A stretch of DNA of 64,000 nucleotides from an uncultured Prevotella sp. (GTDB lineage: Bacteria; Bacteroidota; Bacteroidia; Bacteroidales; Bacteroidaceae): contig CAMHTW010000008.1 of the NCBI GenBank assembly GCA_946188165.1, positions 29,358-93,357 of the forward strand, read 5' to 3'. Below, piece by piece: positions 44,459 to 53,551 of the stretch (position 1 is the stretch's first letter; each line of letters starts with the position of its first letter). A program made the translations under genes and the position numbers. A model generated the notes under the pieces. That model had not been told where the DNA came from, did no database searches, and saw nothing but the letters and a program-made list of their open reading frames with translations.

Positions 44459-44817
44459 ATTATTGGCTGTTAGCTATTGGCTCGCTGACGGCCTGTCAGG
44501 AAGGCGGTGACGCAGGCGATCTGTTCGGACAGTGGCGTCTGGACGGTTCCGACTCTAAATATATCAGCTTTTCTGGAGCTGTCACTTGGCTACAAGACTT
44601 GGAGGTAGGCGAAATTTATGGCACCTTCCAGCATCAGGGCGACAGTCTCTTTATGCAATGCTATTCCAAATTAGGGGAAAAGAGGGATACCGTCGTCGTT
44701 GAGCAGTCATTCGGTTTTTCACCCGTCAACAACATCCGACTCAGAATCGTAACACTGGACAACGACAACCTCACGCTGAGCAAAGACGGAAAAACATGGA
44801 AGTTCTACAAATATTGA
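44442..44817 (+). pseudogene. Frameshifted lipocalin-like lipoprotein gene
   Basis: The ATG at 44442 overlaps the end of the Wzi-like relic and gives MAKYFKLL, after which the frame is wrong. Removing one G at 44465-44466 restores a perfect lipoprotein signal peptide (MAKYFKLLLLAIGSLTAC, Cys codon 44494-44496) joined to the downstream frame, which continues with QEGGDAGDLFGQWRLDGSD to the stop at 44815. The 100-residue mature part looks like the small lipocalin-like proteins of Prevotella. A TTG at 44599 could only make a 72-residue fragment without a signal. The operon terminator follows at 44853. Confidence 0.78.
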
Positions 44818-44852
44818 TTATTTCAAAAGAAGTGACTAATTGGAAGATATAG

Positions 44853-44890
44853 GGATTTCCCCCAACGAGTTTAGGGGAAATCCTTTTTTT
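44853..44890 (+). terminator. Intrinsic terminator after the lipocalin-like relic
   Basis: Arms 44853-44862 and 44874-44883 pair perfectly over 10 bp (ggatttcccc), with an 11-nt loop and a run of seven T directly after. Confidence 0.9.
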
Positions 44891-44907
44891 ATGCCCCATA
44901 ATCTGTC

Positions 44908-44915
44908 TATCTTTG
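44908..44915 (+). promoter_or_regulatory. -7 promoter element (TATCTTTG) for the Ser/His-rich protein
   Basis: It matches TAnnTTTG, 49 nt before the ATG at 44965. Confidence 0.6.
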
Positions 44916-44964
44916 CAACGAGAAAAGATAAAACTGATTGTTGAACATTTTAAAAGATACAATT

Positions 44965-45960
44965 ATGAAGAAAATAATGATAGCCCTGACAATGATGCTG
45001 CTGACAGCAGCTACGGGCAATGCAATGAGCTACGAGCAGGCACGTAACGAAGCTCTGTTCCTGACAGACAAGATGGCTTACGAGCTGAACCTGACGGACG
45101 AACAGTACGAGGCTGCATACGAAATCAACCTCGACTACCTGATGGGGGTGACAAGCCGTGACGATGTATTTGGCGTATATTGGGAGCGTCGCAATCTGGA
45201 TTTAAGCTATATCATGTTGGAATGGCAGTGGAATGCCTTCTGTGCAGCCACCTATTTCTACCGTCCACTCTACTGGCTTGATGGATTCTGGCACTTCGCC
45301 GTCTATGCACGCTATCCGCATCGCGACTATTTCTACTTTGGACGTCCAGTATTCTATGCCACCTATCGTGGCGGTCATGCTTGGCACGTAGTTGGCGGAC
45401 ATGGCTATTATCACAGCCATCGCGACCACTTCCGCCCTGCTCATTCTGCCGGACGTTCACATTTTGGCATGTTGGATCGTTGGAATCGTGGCGACTTCAA
45501 TCATGGTCGTCATCACACCACACGCCCCGGTATCGGCAATGCAACGCATTATGGTGGACCACGCAGTAGTTCGACACAAAGTACAGTACACCGTCCGAGT
45601 CATAGCACAAACCACTCTGACCACTCAGCAACACAGGGGAATCGCATAAGCCATTCCAACCACTCAACCATGCAAGGGAGTCACTCAAGCCATTCAGAAT
45701 CATCGGCAACCCCAGGAGGTTCAATCGGCAGAAGCCACAGTAGCGGTAGCTTCAGTAGAAGCAATGGAAGCAGTTCGCACAGCAGCGGCAGTTTCAGCAG
45801 AAGCAGTAGCAGCAGTTCGCACAGCAGCGGCAGTTTCAGCAGAGGAGGCGGTGGTAGTTCACATAGCAGTGGCAGCTTCAGTAGAGGAGGCGGTAGCAGT
45901 CACAGCAGCGGTGCAGGCCGCAGTAGTAGTGGAGTTCGTCACAGCGGCGGACGTCGATAG
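44965..45960 (+). CDS. Exported Ser/His/Gly-rich repeat protein, unknown function
   Basis: From the ATG at 44965 the protein has 331 residues with a signal peptide (1-20, ending ATGNA). Residues about 22-140 form a folded part rich in aromatics (YEQARNEALFLTDKMAYELN, WQWNAFCAATYFYRPLYWLD). Residues 145-210 are His/Arg-rich, and from about 210 to the end the chain is low-complexity with repeats of SSHSSGSFSR and glycine runs. I do not recognise a family. The tail may lie extended at the surface; this is inference. The last 102 bases overlap the end of the phosphatase gene on the opposite strand. Confidence 0.75.
   Translation: MKKIMIALTMMLLTAATGNAMSYEQARNEALFLTDKMAYELNLTDEQYEAAYEINLDYLMGVTSRDDVFGVYWERRNLDLSYIMLEWQWNAFCAATYFYRPLYWLDGFWHFAVYARYPHRDYFYFGRPVFYATYRGGHAWHVVGGHGYYHSHRDHFRPAHSAGRSHFGMLDRWNRGDFNHGRHHTTRPGIGNATHYGGPRSSSTQSTVHRPSHSTNHSDHSATQGNRISHSNHSTMQGSHSSHSESSATPGGSIGRSHSSGSFSRSNGSSSHSSGSFSRSSSSSSHSSGSFSRGGGGSSHSSGSFSRGGGSSHSSGAGRSSSGVRHSGGRR
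45724..45930. repeat. Ser/Gly codon repeats (units of about 36-39 nt)
   Basis: The core agcagcggcagtttcag and close variants recur four times from about 45741 to 45880, encoding SSGSFSR units of the repeat protein. On the other strand the distal part of the array encodes the Ala/Thr tail of the phosphatase. Confidence 0.65.
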
Positions 45961-46455
45961 GACACGAACCTCTGCATTCATCATGCGCTGAACCTCACGC
46001 ATAGGACACTGGGCATAGACAGCCAGAATGGCTTTGTTGATGATGCCATGACCAACGGCCACCACCCGCTTATCTGGGTAGGTGGTCGTTATATATATAA
46101 GAAAAGAACGTGCGCGCTGAAGCAATGCATCCTCGCTCTCAATATCGTCAGGCCACGTCTCACCGCGCAAGTCGGGAATATAGCGCCCCGTAAAGCTGCC
46201 CCAATCACGTTCACGCAGCAATTCGGTAGTTCTCACAACTAAACCGTGAGGAGCAGCAATGATTTCTGCTGTCTGAATAGCGCGATGCAAATCGCTGGCC
46301 ACCACCGCATCAATCGGCTCCGTGGCCAGGCGTTCTGCCACCTGACGAGCCTGTTCCCTACCCTGTTCGTTGAGTTCACCCTGCGTCTGTCCTTGCATGA
46401 TCTGACGGGCATTATCAACAGTTTCTCCGTGTCGTATCAATAAAATTGTTGTCAT
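45859..46455 (-). CDS. Histidine phosphatase (phosphoglycerate-mutase-like) with low-complexity tail
   Basis: The 198-residue protein has the family's RHGE motif at its start (LLIRHGETVDNA, His9 as phosphorylated residue), the acid/base region LLRERDWGSFTGR and the second histidine in VVAVGHGIINKAIL. It should remove phosphate from a small metabolite such as a phosphorylated sugar or cofactor; the substrate is open. The folded domain ends near residue 168 (MMNAEVRVL); the last 30 residues (TSAAVTNSTTTAACTAA...) are low-complexity and encoded antisense to the repeat tail of the neighbouring gene, so they probably arose by loss of an earlier stop. The promoter element ends only 7 nt before the ATG. 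Confidence 0.88.
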   Translation of the reverse strand: MTTILLIRHGETVDNARQIMQGQTQGELNEQGREQARQVAERLATEPIDAVVASDLHRAIQTAEIIAAPHGLVVRTTELLRERDWGSFTGRYIPDLRGETWPDDIESEDALLQRARSFLIYITTTYPDKRVVAVGHGIINKAILAVYAQCPMREVQRMMNAEVRVLSTSAAVTNSTTTAACTAAVTATASSTEAATAM

Positions 46456-46462
46456 TTGCGTG

Positions 46463-46470
46463 CAAAAGTA
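46463..46470 (-). promoter_or_regulatory. -7 promoter element (TACTTTTG), probable leaderless start
   Basis: It reads TACTTTTG on minus. Only 7 nt separate it from the phosphatase ATG at 46455, so the transcript should begin at or almost at the start codon. Confidence 0.55.
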
Positions 46471-46514
46471 CTAAAAAAATAAGAGTTAAGAGATAAGAGT
46501 TAAGAAAAATGTTG

Positions 46515-46522
46515 TATCTTTG
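46515..46522 (+). promoter_or_regulatory. -7 promoter element (TATCTTTG) for the DUF308 gene
   Basis: It matches TAnnTTTG, 26 nt before the ATG at 46549. A repeated word (aagagttaagagataagagttaag) covers about 46480-46505. Confidence 0.6.
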
Positions 46523-46548
46523 CAGCAGAATACTTAAATAAAACCATT

Positions 46549-47289
46549 ATGAAACTATTTCAGAGTTCAATTTTCAGAGCAATGTGTGCCATTATTGTTG
46601 GCGTACTGCTCATCAAGTTTCCGAAAGACGGCGTGACTTGGCTCACGGTGGCTATTGGCGTACTGTTTCTGATATCAGGCATCATAGCTGTAATGGCTTA
46701 TATGAATGCGCGCAAGCATGCCTCCGAATACACCATCATTGACAACCAGGGACGCATCATTCAAGGCGGACAGCCCACCTTCCCCATCGTCGGTGCCGGC
46801 AGTATCATCCTGGGCTTGACGTTAGCTCTGACTCCTGGTATCTTTATCAACGGTCTGATGTATATCCTTGGAGCTATCATGATATTGGGAGGCTTGAACC
46901 TGTTAATCAGTCTGATTTCTGCTCGCAGATTAGGGATTATCCATTGGGGATTCTGGATAGCACCGTGTCTGATTCTGCTGACGGGTCTGTTTGTCATTCT
47001 GAAACCAATGGATAGTGCCGAAATGCCTCTGCTCATTCTGGGTTGGTGCTCACTGCTCTATGGTGTAACAGAACTGGTCAATGCCCTGAAGATTCACAGC
47101 ATCCGCAAGGCAGCCAACAAGCAGGCAGAAGAGATGGAACGTCTGAAAAAGCTGAACGAGGAATCTGTAGCCGAGGAAATCAGCTCGGAGATTGACACCC
47201 CAGCAGAAGACAATAAAGAGAATCAACAAAACAACGCTCCCGCAGCGAACTGCGAGAGCGAAGAGGATTATCCCGACTTTATTGGATAG
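46549..47289 (+). CDS. DUF308/HdeD-type membrane protein
   Basis: The 246-residue protein has six membrane helices in two similar sets of three, with the glycine-rich patterns ITVAIGVLFLISGIIAVM-like (seen as VAIGVLFLISGIIAVMAYM, about 34-52), YILGAIMILGGLNLLIS and LLILGWCSLLYGVTELVNA. DUF308 proteins are related to the acid-resistance membrane protein HdeD; the function here is unknown. The C-terminal 45 residues are charged, Glu/Asn-rich and cytoplasmic. It converges on the uridine kinase gene with only four bases between the stops. Confidence 0.85.
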   Translation: MKLFQSSIFRAMCAIIVGVLLIKFPKDGVTWLTVAIGVLFLISGIIAVMAYMNARKHASEYTIIDNQGRIIQGGQPTFPIVGAGSIILGLTLALTPGIFINGLMYILGAIMILGGLNLLISLISARRLGIIHWGFWIAPCLILLTGLFVILKPMDSAEMPLLILGWCSLLYGVTELVNALKIHSIRKAANKQAEEMERLKKLNEESVAEEISSEIDTPAEDNKENQQNNAPAANCESEEDYPDFIG

Positions 47290-47293
47290 ATCA

Positions 47294-47908
47294 TCACACG
47301 TTGGTAACGATACCTTCGATGTAAGTTCGGAGGATATGGATGCCGGTCTTGTTATCGCCGCCTGACGGGATAATCAGATCGGCATATTTCTTGGTAGGCT
47401 CAATAAACTGCTCGTGCATAGGTTTCAGCACTTTCTCGTAACGGTCAAGCACCTGAGCGACGGTACGCCCACGCTCCACCACATCACGACGGATATTACG
47501 TATGAGTCGCACATCGGCATCCGTATCCACAAATATCTTCAGGTCCATCATGTCGCGTAGTTTCTTATAGTGCAGCGTCATAATACCTTCCAGAATAATA
47601 ACAGGCTTGGGCTCCACATGCACAGTTTCCGGCAGACGGTTGGAGATAATATACGAATAAGTGGGCTGCTCGATAGCCTGCCCCTTCTTCAGCATCGTAA
47701 TCTGCTCAGTCAGCAGCTTCCAGTCGAAAGCATCAGGATGGTCGAAGTTGATAGCCTTACGTTCCTCGTCTGTCATGCCCGTCGTATCATTATAGTACGA
47801 GTCAAGGGGGACAATGGCTGCACAATGATGGGGCAGTGCCTGAGCAATTTTATTGACGACGGTAGTCTTGCCCGAACCAGTACCGCCTGCAATTCCAATA
47901 ATAGTCAT
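47294..47908 (-). CDS. udk: Uridine kinase
   Basis: The 204-residue cytoplasmic enzyme phosphorylates uridine and cytidine with ATP or GTP in pyrimidine salvage. The Walker A loop GGTGSGKTT is at residues 8-16, the substrate region PLDSYYNDTTGMTDEERKAI near 34-53, and INFDHPDAFDW follows, all typical of Udk. The length is normal. It starts 31 bases after the stop of the EEP gene on the same strand, so the two may share a transcript. That would place a nucleoside-salvage enzyme next to a predicted nuclease, a suggestive pairing. Confidence 0.95.
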   Translation of the reverse strand: MTIIGIAGGTGSGKTTVVNKIAQALPHHCAAIVPLDSYYNDTTGMTDEERKAINFDHPDAFDWKLLTEQITMLKKGQAIEQPTYSYIISNRLPETVHVEPKPVIILEGIMTLHYKKLRDMMDLKIFVDTDADVRLIRNIRRDVVERGRTVAQVLDRYEKVLKPMHEQFIEPTKKYADLIIPSGGDNKTGIHILRTYIEGIVTNV

Positions 47909-47939
47909 TGATTTACTTTTTCACTAATCATTATTCACT

Positions 47940-48992
47940 TTATCTTGCCTCTTTTACCAAATAGACCAATGTGGGCAGGTGGTCGCTATAACCATCGAGC
48001 CACACGCCACCAGCATGGGTACGCAGGGTATTGCCCTTGTAACGGCCATCCTGCTGGAACAGATAGTCACGACGGAATATCTGGGGCTGGAAAAGTGTCA
48101 GCGTCTTGTATTCCTTCTTGCCCTCAATGTCGAGCAGGTTGCGCGACAGGATAATCTGGTCGAACAGGTTCCAGGCATTATTGTACTGCAATGTACCTGT
48201 ACCACTGTCATGTATCTTCCAGAAAGGATTGTACAGACCACCCTCTTCTACCTCGCTCATCTCACGTTTCGCACCGAGTGCCACAGACATAGACTTGTCG
48301 CGTGGGTCGTCATTCATATCACCCATAATAAAGAGCTTCACATTAGGATCATCCTTCTGCAGCGAGTCTTTCACAATTCGAATCTGCTCACCGCCAAGTT
48401 CACGATAGTACGACTCTGCACCACGTGAAGGCAGGTGGTTAACGATAACCGTCACATGTTCGCCAGCCAACGTACCGCTGACCACGAGGAAACCACGAGT
48501 GGCACGATTCTTCTCAATGTCCTCCTGCTTCTTATAAATGTAAGGTACGAGTTTGACATTGCGGATTGTAAATTGCGAAGGATTGTAAATCAGGGCACAG
48601 TCCACACCACGCTGGTCAGGACCTTCGATATGGACAAACTTATAGTTGCGGGCCTTCAAAGGCTCCTGATCGCAGAGGTCTTGCATACAATGAGCATTCT
48701 CGACCTCACTGACACCAATAACAGCACAACCATACGGCAACCTGTCGGTACCCATCTCAGCCAGCACACGAGCCATATTACGCAGCTTGTGATTGTACTT
48801 CATCTCCGTCCACTTGTTACGTCCGTCGGGCAGATATTCATAGTCGTTATGCCCTTCGTCATGCTGCGTGTCGAAGAGGTTCTCCAGGTTATAAAAACCA
48901 ATTGCGTAGGCATTGAGTTTACGCTCTTGAGCCTGTACGTTCATCGTTCCTACCAGGAACATGACGCTGATAACAGTCAGTAACTTTTTCAT
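47940..48992 (-). CDS. Exported endonuclease/exonuclease/phosphatase (EEP) family protein, second copy
   Basis: The 350-residue protein has a signal peptide (1-21, ending NVQAQ). EEP motifs are visible in order: FYNLENLFDTQHD, VIGVSEVEN, VTVIVNHLPSRG, LFIMGDMNDDP, LFDQIILS and YSDHLPTLVYLV. It should hydrolyse phosphodiester bonds outside the cytoplasm. It shares its build with the protein at 7365-8333. It is divergent from the TonB-dependent receptor gene and close to OB-fold lipoproteins and a second nuclease, which suggests extracellular nucleic-acid breakdown. A weaker promoter element (TATCTTCG) lies at 49013-49020. Confidence 0.87.
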   Translation of the reverse strand: MKKLLTVISVMFLVGTMNVQAQERKLNAYAIGFYNLENLFDTQHDEGHNDYEYLPDGRNKWTEMKYNHKLRNMARVLAEMGTDRLPYGCAVIGVSEVENAHCMQDLCDQEPLKARNYKFVHIEGPDQRGVDCALIYNPSQFTIRNVKLVPYIYKKQEDIEKNRATRGFLVVSGTLAGEHVTVIVNHLPSRGAESYYRELGGEQIRIVKDSLQKDDPNVKLFIMGDMNDDPRDKSMSVALGAKREMSEVEEGGLYNPFWKIHDSGTGTLQYNNAWNLFDQIILSRNLLDIEGKKEYKTLTLFQPQIFRRDYLFQQDGRYKGNTLRTHAGGVWLDGYSDHLPTLVYLVKEAR

Positions 48993-49094
48993 ATAGTCTC
49001 AGATTTATGTTGCGAAGATAGTGACTTTTTTTGAAATTATCGCATTTTTTTGAAAAAAAGTTGCGAAAAAAATACTTTTTTGCATTTTATTCAT

Positions 49095-49102
49095 TATCTT
49101 TG
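49095..49102 (+). promoter_or_regulatory. -7 promoter element (TATCTTTG) for the TonB-receptor operon
   Basis: It matches TAnnTTTG, 39 nt before the ATG at 49142. Confidence 0.65.
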
Positions 49103-49141
49103 CAGCATATAATTGATTGCAATGACTAAAAATTATTTCTT

Positions 49142-51760
49142 ATGAAGAAAAAGCTGAAATTAATTGTGATGGCTCTTTGCCTCGCTCCAATGGCTTTTGC
49201 CCAAACTGATGACACAAAACAGAAAGAGCAGAACACCATTGCAGACGAACAGGCCTTCACCTTCACGGAAGCTCAGCTGGGTGAAGACGATGACATGTCG
49301 CAGAACGTGAGCATCATCTCGTCAAACCAGAACATCTACGCCTCAAAGGTGGGATTCCAGTTCAGCCCTGTGCGTTTCCGTTACCGTGCTTTTAACCAAA
49401 AGTACAATGAGATTTACATCAATGGTGTACAGATGAACGACATGGAGAGCGGTCAGTTCCGTTTCTCGCTCATTGGCGGTCTGAATCGTGTGACCAACAA
49501 CAGCAAGGAGGCTTCTCTGCCGTTCGAAGCCACGAACTATGCTATGTCGGCTATGGGTGGTTCAAACAACTACGACTTCCGCCCCAGTCACATGCGTACA
49601 GGTCAACACGCCTCAATAGCTGGTGCCAATCGTAACTACACCTTACGTGGAGTCTATGCCTACAACAGCGGTCTGCGCCCTGACGGGTGGGCATTCTCTG
49701 CCAATGTAACCTATCGTTGGGCCAATATGGAGACATCCTACATCGAGGGTACATTCTACAACTCGCTCTCCTATTACTTTGGAGCCGAGAAGAAGTTGAA
49801 CGACCAGCACGCCATATCGCTCGTCACATGGGGTAACCCCACTGAGCGCGCCGGACAGGGTGCTTCGACAGACGAAATGTACTGGTTGGCCAACAACCGT
49901 TACTACAACCCCTACTGGGGCTACCAGAACGGCAAGAAGCGCAGTTCTCGTATCGTTAACGACTTCCAGCCAAGCGTGATGCTCACGTGGGACTGGGACA
50001 TCAACGAGAAATCAAAGCTCACAACCGTACTGACGGGTCGCTATTCTATATATAAGAACACGCGCTTGAACTATAACGATGTAGAGAAGCCACAAGCCGA
50101 CTACTGGAAGAACATGCCTTCAAGCTACTACGATGTCTGGTACCCGGAAGACAGAGCTGGTCGTACGGAGGCAGGTTACAACGATTTCTGGCGCGCCCGC
50201 GACTATCTGATGAGCAGTAAGGCCCACCGCCAGCTCAACTTCGACCGCATGTACTATGCCAACCAGCAGATTGCCAAGAATGGTGGCGATGCCGTTTACT
50301 TTATTCAGGCTAAACACAACAACAACCTGAATGTGGCTCTGGCATCTACCTTCAAAATGGAATTAAACAAAAATTCCATTTGGAACATGGGATTCCAGCT
50401 GGCCACCAACAAGGGTATGCACTACCAGACGATGGAAGACTTGTTGGGTGCAGAGAAATTCAGCAATCTGAACACCTACGCCATCAGCAAATATCCTGCA
50501 GGCGACGATCATATCTACTATGACCTGAACAACAAGAATGGTATTGTAAAGGAAGGCGACCGTTTCGGTTACGACTACAATATTTTGGTTAACAAAGCAC
50601 AGTTTTGGACATCGCTGCGCTATACCAAGGGCCGTCTGCACAGCTTCGTAGCCGGTCGTATCGGTAGCGTCTCGATGCAGCGCGACGGCAAGATGCTGAA
50701 TGGCGTAGCCAACGCTACAGGCGTATCGTCAGAAGGCAAGAGCGGCACAGCACGCTTCCTTGAGGGCGGTGGTAAGGCTGGTTTGGCTTACCTCTTCGGC
50801 AAAGGCCATACGATTACCATGGGCGTGGGCTACGAGTTGAAGGCTCCACAGCCACAGGCAGCCTTCATATCACCTGAGGTCAACAACGACTTCGTCTTCA
50901 ATCTGAAGAACGAGAAGGTATTCAGCTCAGAGTTGGGCTACCAGTTCGAGACATCTTGGCTGAAGGCCAACGTCAACGGATACTATAGCTACCTGACCGA
51001 CGTCACAGAGTGGCAGAACTTCTTCTATGACGACCTGAACTCATTCTCTTACGTTTCTATGACAGGCATCAAGAAGGCCTACTACGGTGTAGAATGGGGC
51101 TTGAACATCAAACTTACACCCTCGTTTACCATCCGTACCATTGGTACCGTCAGCGAGGCTAAGAACATGAACAACTCAAACGTTGTCTATATGCACTCTA
51201 CAGAGGGTACTTACCACAGTGATATAGTATATAATAAGAACATGCGCGAGGCCGGCACTCCACTTACCGCACTCGGTTTGACACTGAGCTACAATGCCAA
51301 AGGATGGTTCATCGACCTTTCTGGCAACTACTACGACCGCATCTACCTCTCCTACTCGCCCAGCTACCGCTATGGCGAGACACTGGAGAATCGCCAGAAG
51401 TCGTACGAGAACACAGGTATTGCTGCTGAGCAGGTGTTTGCCAAGAACGAAGCTGGCGATAAGGTACTGTTAGGCAGTGCCGTTGCCCAGGAAAAGGGTA
51501 AGGGCGGATTCATGCTCGACCTCTCTATCGGACGTAGCATCCGCATGAAGAAGGGCAACCTCTCTATCAACCTCTCGATTACCAACCTGCTGAACAACCA
51601 GAACATGGTGACAGGTGGTTACGAGCAGAGCCGAAGCAACTACTCGGTAAGCGATGACGGCACAGTGGGCAATGCTCGCGTGTACAAGTTCAATCGTAAC
51701 CCGATGAAGTTCTATGCCTATGGCATCAACGGTATGCTGAACATTGGTTATAATTTCTAA
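49142..51760 (+). CDS. TonB-dependent receptor, outer-membrane
   Basis: The 872-residue protein has a signal peptide ending MAFAQ (residue 21). A plug-like part follows (about 55-150, FRYRAFNQKYNEIYINGVQM) and then a long barrel of aromatic-ended strands to the terminal GINGMLNIGYNF. No carboxypeptidase-regulatory-like N-terminal domain is present, unlike SusC proteins. It should import a ligand too large for porins across the outer membrane with TonB energy. It is followed after 16 bases by two lipoproteins with OB-fold-like domains and stands divergent to an EEP nuclease, so nucleic-acid fragments are a plausible cargo (inference). No SusD gene is present. Confidence 0.85.
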   Translation: MKKKLKLIVMALCLAPMAFAQTDDTKQKEQNTIADEQAFTFTEAQLGEDDDMSQNVSIISSNQNIYASKVGFQFSPVRFRYRAFNQKYNEIYINGVQMNDMESGQFRFSLIGGLNRVTNNSKEASLPFEATNYAMSAMGGSNNYDFRPSHMRTGQHASIAGANRNYTLRGVYAYNSGLRPDGWAFSANVTYRWANMETSYIEGTFYNSLSYYFGAEKKLNDQHAISLVTWGNPTERAGQGASTDEMYWLANNRYYNPYWGYQNGKKRSSRIVNDFQPSVMLTWDWDINEKSKLTTVLTGRYSIYKNTRLNYNDVEKPQADYWKNMPSSYYDVWYPEDRAGRTEAGYNDFWRARDYLMSSKAHRQLNFDRMYYANQQIAKNGGDAVYFIQAKHNNNLNVALASTFKMELNKNSIWNMGFQLATNKGMHYQTMEDLLGAEKFSNLNTYAISKYPAGDDHIYYDLNNKNGIVKEGDRFGYDYNILVNKAQFWTSLRYTKGRLHSFVAGRIGSVSMQRDGKMLNGVANATGVSSEGKSGTARFLEGGGKAGLAYLFGKGHTITMGVGYELKAPQPQAAFISPEVNNDFVFNLKNEKVFSSELGYQFETSWLKANVNGYYSYLTDVTEWQNFFYDDLNSFSYVSMTGIKKAYYGVEWGLNIKLTPSFTIRTIGTVSEAKNMNNSNVVYMHSTEGTYHSDIVYNKNMREAGTPLTALGLTLSYNAKGWFIDLSGNYYDRIYLSYSPSYRYGETLENRQKSYENTGIAAEQVFAKNEAGDKVLLGSAVAQEKGKGGFMLDLSIGRSIRMKKGNLSINLSITNLLNNQNMVTGGYEQSRSNYSVSDDGTVGNARVYKFNRNPMKFYAYGINGMLNIGYNF

Positions 51761-51776
51761 CTCAACGCTGACGATT

Positions 51777-53501
51777 ATGAAGACAAAGAAATATATTCTC
51801 TTCGCACTGGCAGTCTTAGGACTGACCACATCGTGTATGAAAGGCGACTGGGATGCTCCTTCTCCCGAAGACGGAATGGCATCCTATGGCAATCAGGACA
51901 TCAAGGCCACCAATCTCAAGACCATTGCTGAGGTAAAAGAGCTCTATGCGAATGAAATCAATAACAACAGCTTGGCTCAGATTACCCAGCCGATGCAGAT
52001 TCAAGGTATCGTGACAGGTAACGACGTAGGCGGCAACATCTATAACAGCCTCTATATTCAGGACAATACTGGTGCTATTGCCATCAGCATAGGTCAGGGT
52101 GGCCTGTACGGCGCATTCTCTGTAGGACAGACGGTGCTCATCGAACTGAATGGCCTCTATATCGGTGGTTATGGCAAGCAACCACAATTAGGCACTACCT
52201 ATACCAATCCCAATAAAGAAGGGGCGACACCACAGGTAGGCCGTATGACGCGTTATGCATGGGGAGAGCACTATAAGCTCGTACCGTCTATTGATGGACT
52301 GATTGTCAATCCGCTTGAAGTGAAATACAATCTGAACAGCCTCGACATTGCAAAAGACTGTGGCAAATTGATTACTCTTAAAGGCGTTGAATTAGGCGAA
52401 GCTGACGGTAAGGCAGTGTTTGCACCCAGCGACGGCAGCGTTACCCTGACAGCCAACTGTGCCAACCGCACCATCAAGGGCGTCAGCAATGTCGTACTGC
52501 GTACCAGCACATACGCTGACTTTGCCAAACAGCCGTTGCCCACAGGTCGTGTTGACATCACGGGTGTAGCCAGCCGCTATAACGACACGTGGCAATTCCT
52601 GATGCGCGACTATAAGGACATCAAGGAGTCGCAGACGGAGCCTGCTCCAGAACCGACACCTAAGGGTAACGGCACCCAGGCCGATCCATACAATGCAGCA
52701 GGTGTGGCAGCTTACACAAAGACTCTGGGTGCTGACAAGCAGTCTGACAAAGACATCTATACGACTGGTATCATTACCGCAATAAGCGAAATCGACACAG
52801 AAGGCACTTATGGCAATGCTACCTATCTGATAAGCGACGATGCCAACGGCTATACCGGAACATTCCAGATATATCGTGGCTTAGGTCTGAATGGTGAAAA
52901 GTTCAGCAAGGCTGGTGCCAAACTCATCAAGGTTGGTGACGTAGTGACCATCAAGGGTAAGGTTGTCAATTACAAGGGAAACACCCCACAATATGCTCAG
53001 GGTAGCACGATTGTGAAACTGAACGACGAAGGTGGCGAAGACACACCTCCCACCCCCACCGAGTCCAACGTTACCAAGAATATTGACGGTACAGTTGTAA
53101 CGCTGACTAATACATCTGTTACCGCATCAGCCAACACGATAACTGTAGATTTGAGCCAGCAAGGTTGGGAAAACAGCAAAGAGCCGTCAACCGTCACGCT
53201 GTCTGACGGAACAACCATCAGTTTTGACAAGGGTGAAGGTAGCACCACACCGAAGTACTATGATGGCACCAAGGGGGTACGCGTCTATGCTAAGAATTTC
53301 ATCAAGATTTCAGGTTCCAGCAAAGCTATTGCCAAAGTAGTGTTAAACTGTGACAGTTACAACGGCACAGACTATATCGGCAACGGGTTGCTCTATGGAT
53401 TGGCTGACGGCCTGACAATGTTCATCTACAACGAGAATACAGAGGCCTCAGGCGGAGTCCAGCTACGCGTAAAAACCATAGAGATAACATACGCTGACTG
53501 A
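51777..53501 (+). CDS. Lipoprotein with DUF5689-like and OB-fold-like (DUF6359-like) domains
   Basis: From the ATG at 51777 the protein has 574 residues, with lipobox TTSC (Cys20). Residues about 40-285 look like DUF5689 (TIAEVKELYANEINNNSLAQ, QIQGIVTGNDVGGNIYNSLY, GRVDITGVASRYNDTWQFLM). Residues about 298-425 hold one OB-fold-like module (GTQADPYNAAGVAAYTKTLG, DIYTTGIITAISEI, VVTIKGKVVNYKGNTPQYAQ), the type I know as DUF6359. The rest (about 435-574) is a beta-rich domain. It is probably surface-exposed beside the receptor. OB folds often bind nucleic acids or sugars, so ligand binding is likely, the ligand uncertain. The family names are from memory. Confidence 0.72.
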   Translation: MKTKKYILFALAVLGLTTSCMKGDWDAPSPEDGMASYGNQDIKATNLKTIAEVKELYANEINNNSLAQITQPMQIQGIVTGNDVGGNIYNSLYIQDNTGAIAISIGQGGLYGAFSVGQTVLIELNGLYIGGYGKQPQLGTTYTNPNKEGATPQVGRMTRYAWGEHYKLVPSIDGLIVNPLEVKYNLNSLDIAKDCGKLITLKGVELGEADGKAVFAPSDGSVTLTANCANRTIKGVSNVVLRTSTYADFAKQPLPTGRVDITGVASRYNDTWQFLMRDYKDIKESQTEPAPEPTPKGNGTQADPYNAAGVAAYTKTLGADKQSDKDIYTTGIITAISEIDTEGTYGNATYLISDDANGYTGTFQIYRGLGLNGEKFSKAGAKLIKVGDVVTIKGKVVNYKGNTPQYAQGSTIVKLNDEGGEDTPPTPTESNVTKNIDGTVVTLTNTSVTASANTITVDLSQQGWENSKEPSTVTLSDGTTISFDKGEGSTTPKYYDGTKGVRVYAKNFIKISGSSKAIAKVVLNCDSYNGTDYIGNGLLYGLADGLTMFIYNENTEASGGVQLRVKTIEITYAD

Positions 53502-53551
53502 AGAATATGAAGCAATCGAAACAACCAAGAATAATTAAAAAACAAAACAAT

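Noticed and set aside
44214..44510. 98-codon + strand frame across the two relic genes
   Set aside because: It reads out of frame with both recognisable proteins and matches nothing; the correct frames continue across it.
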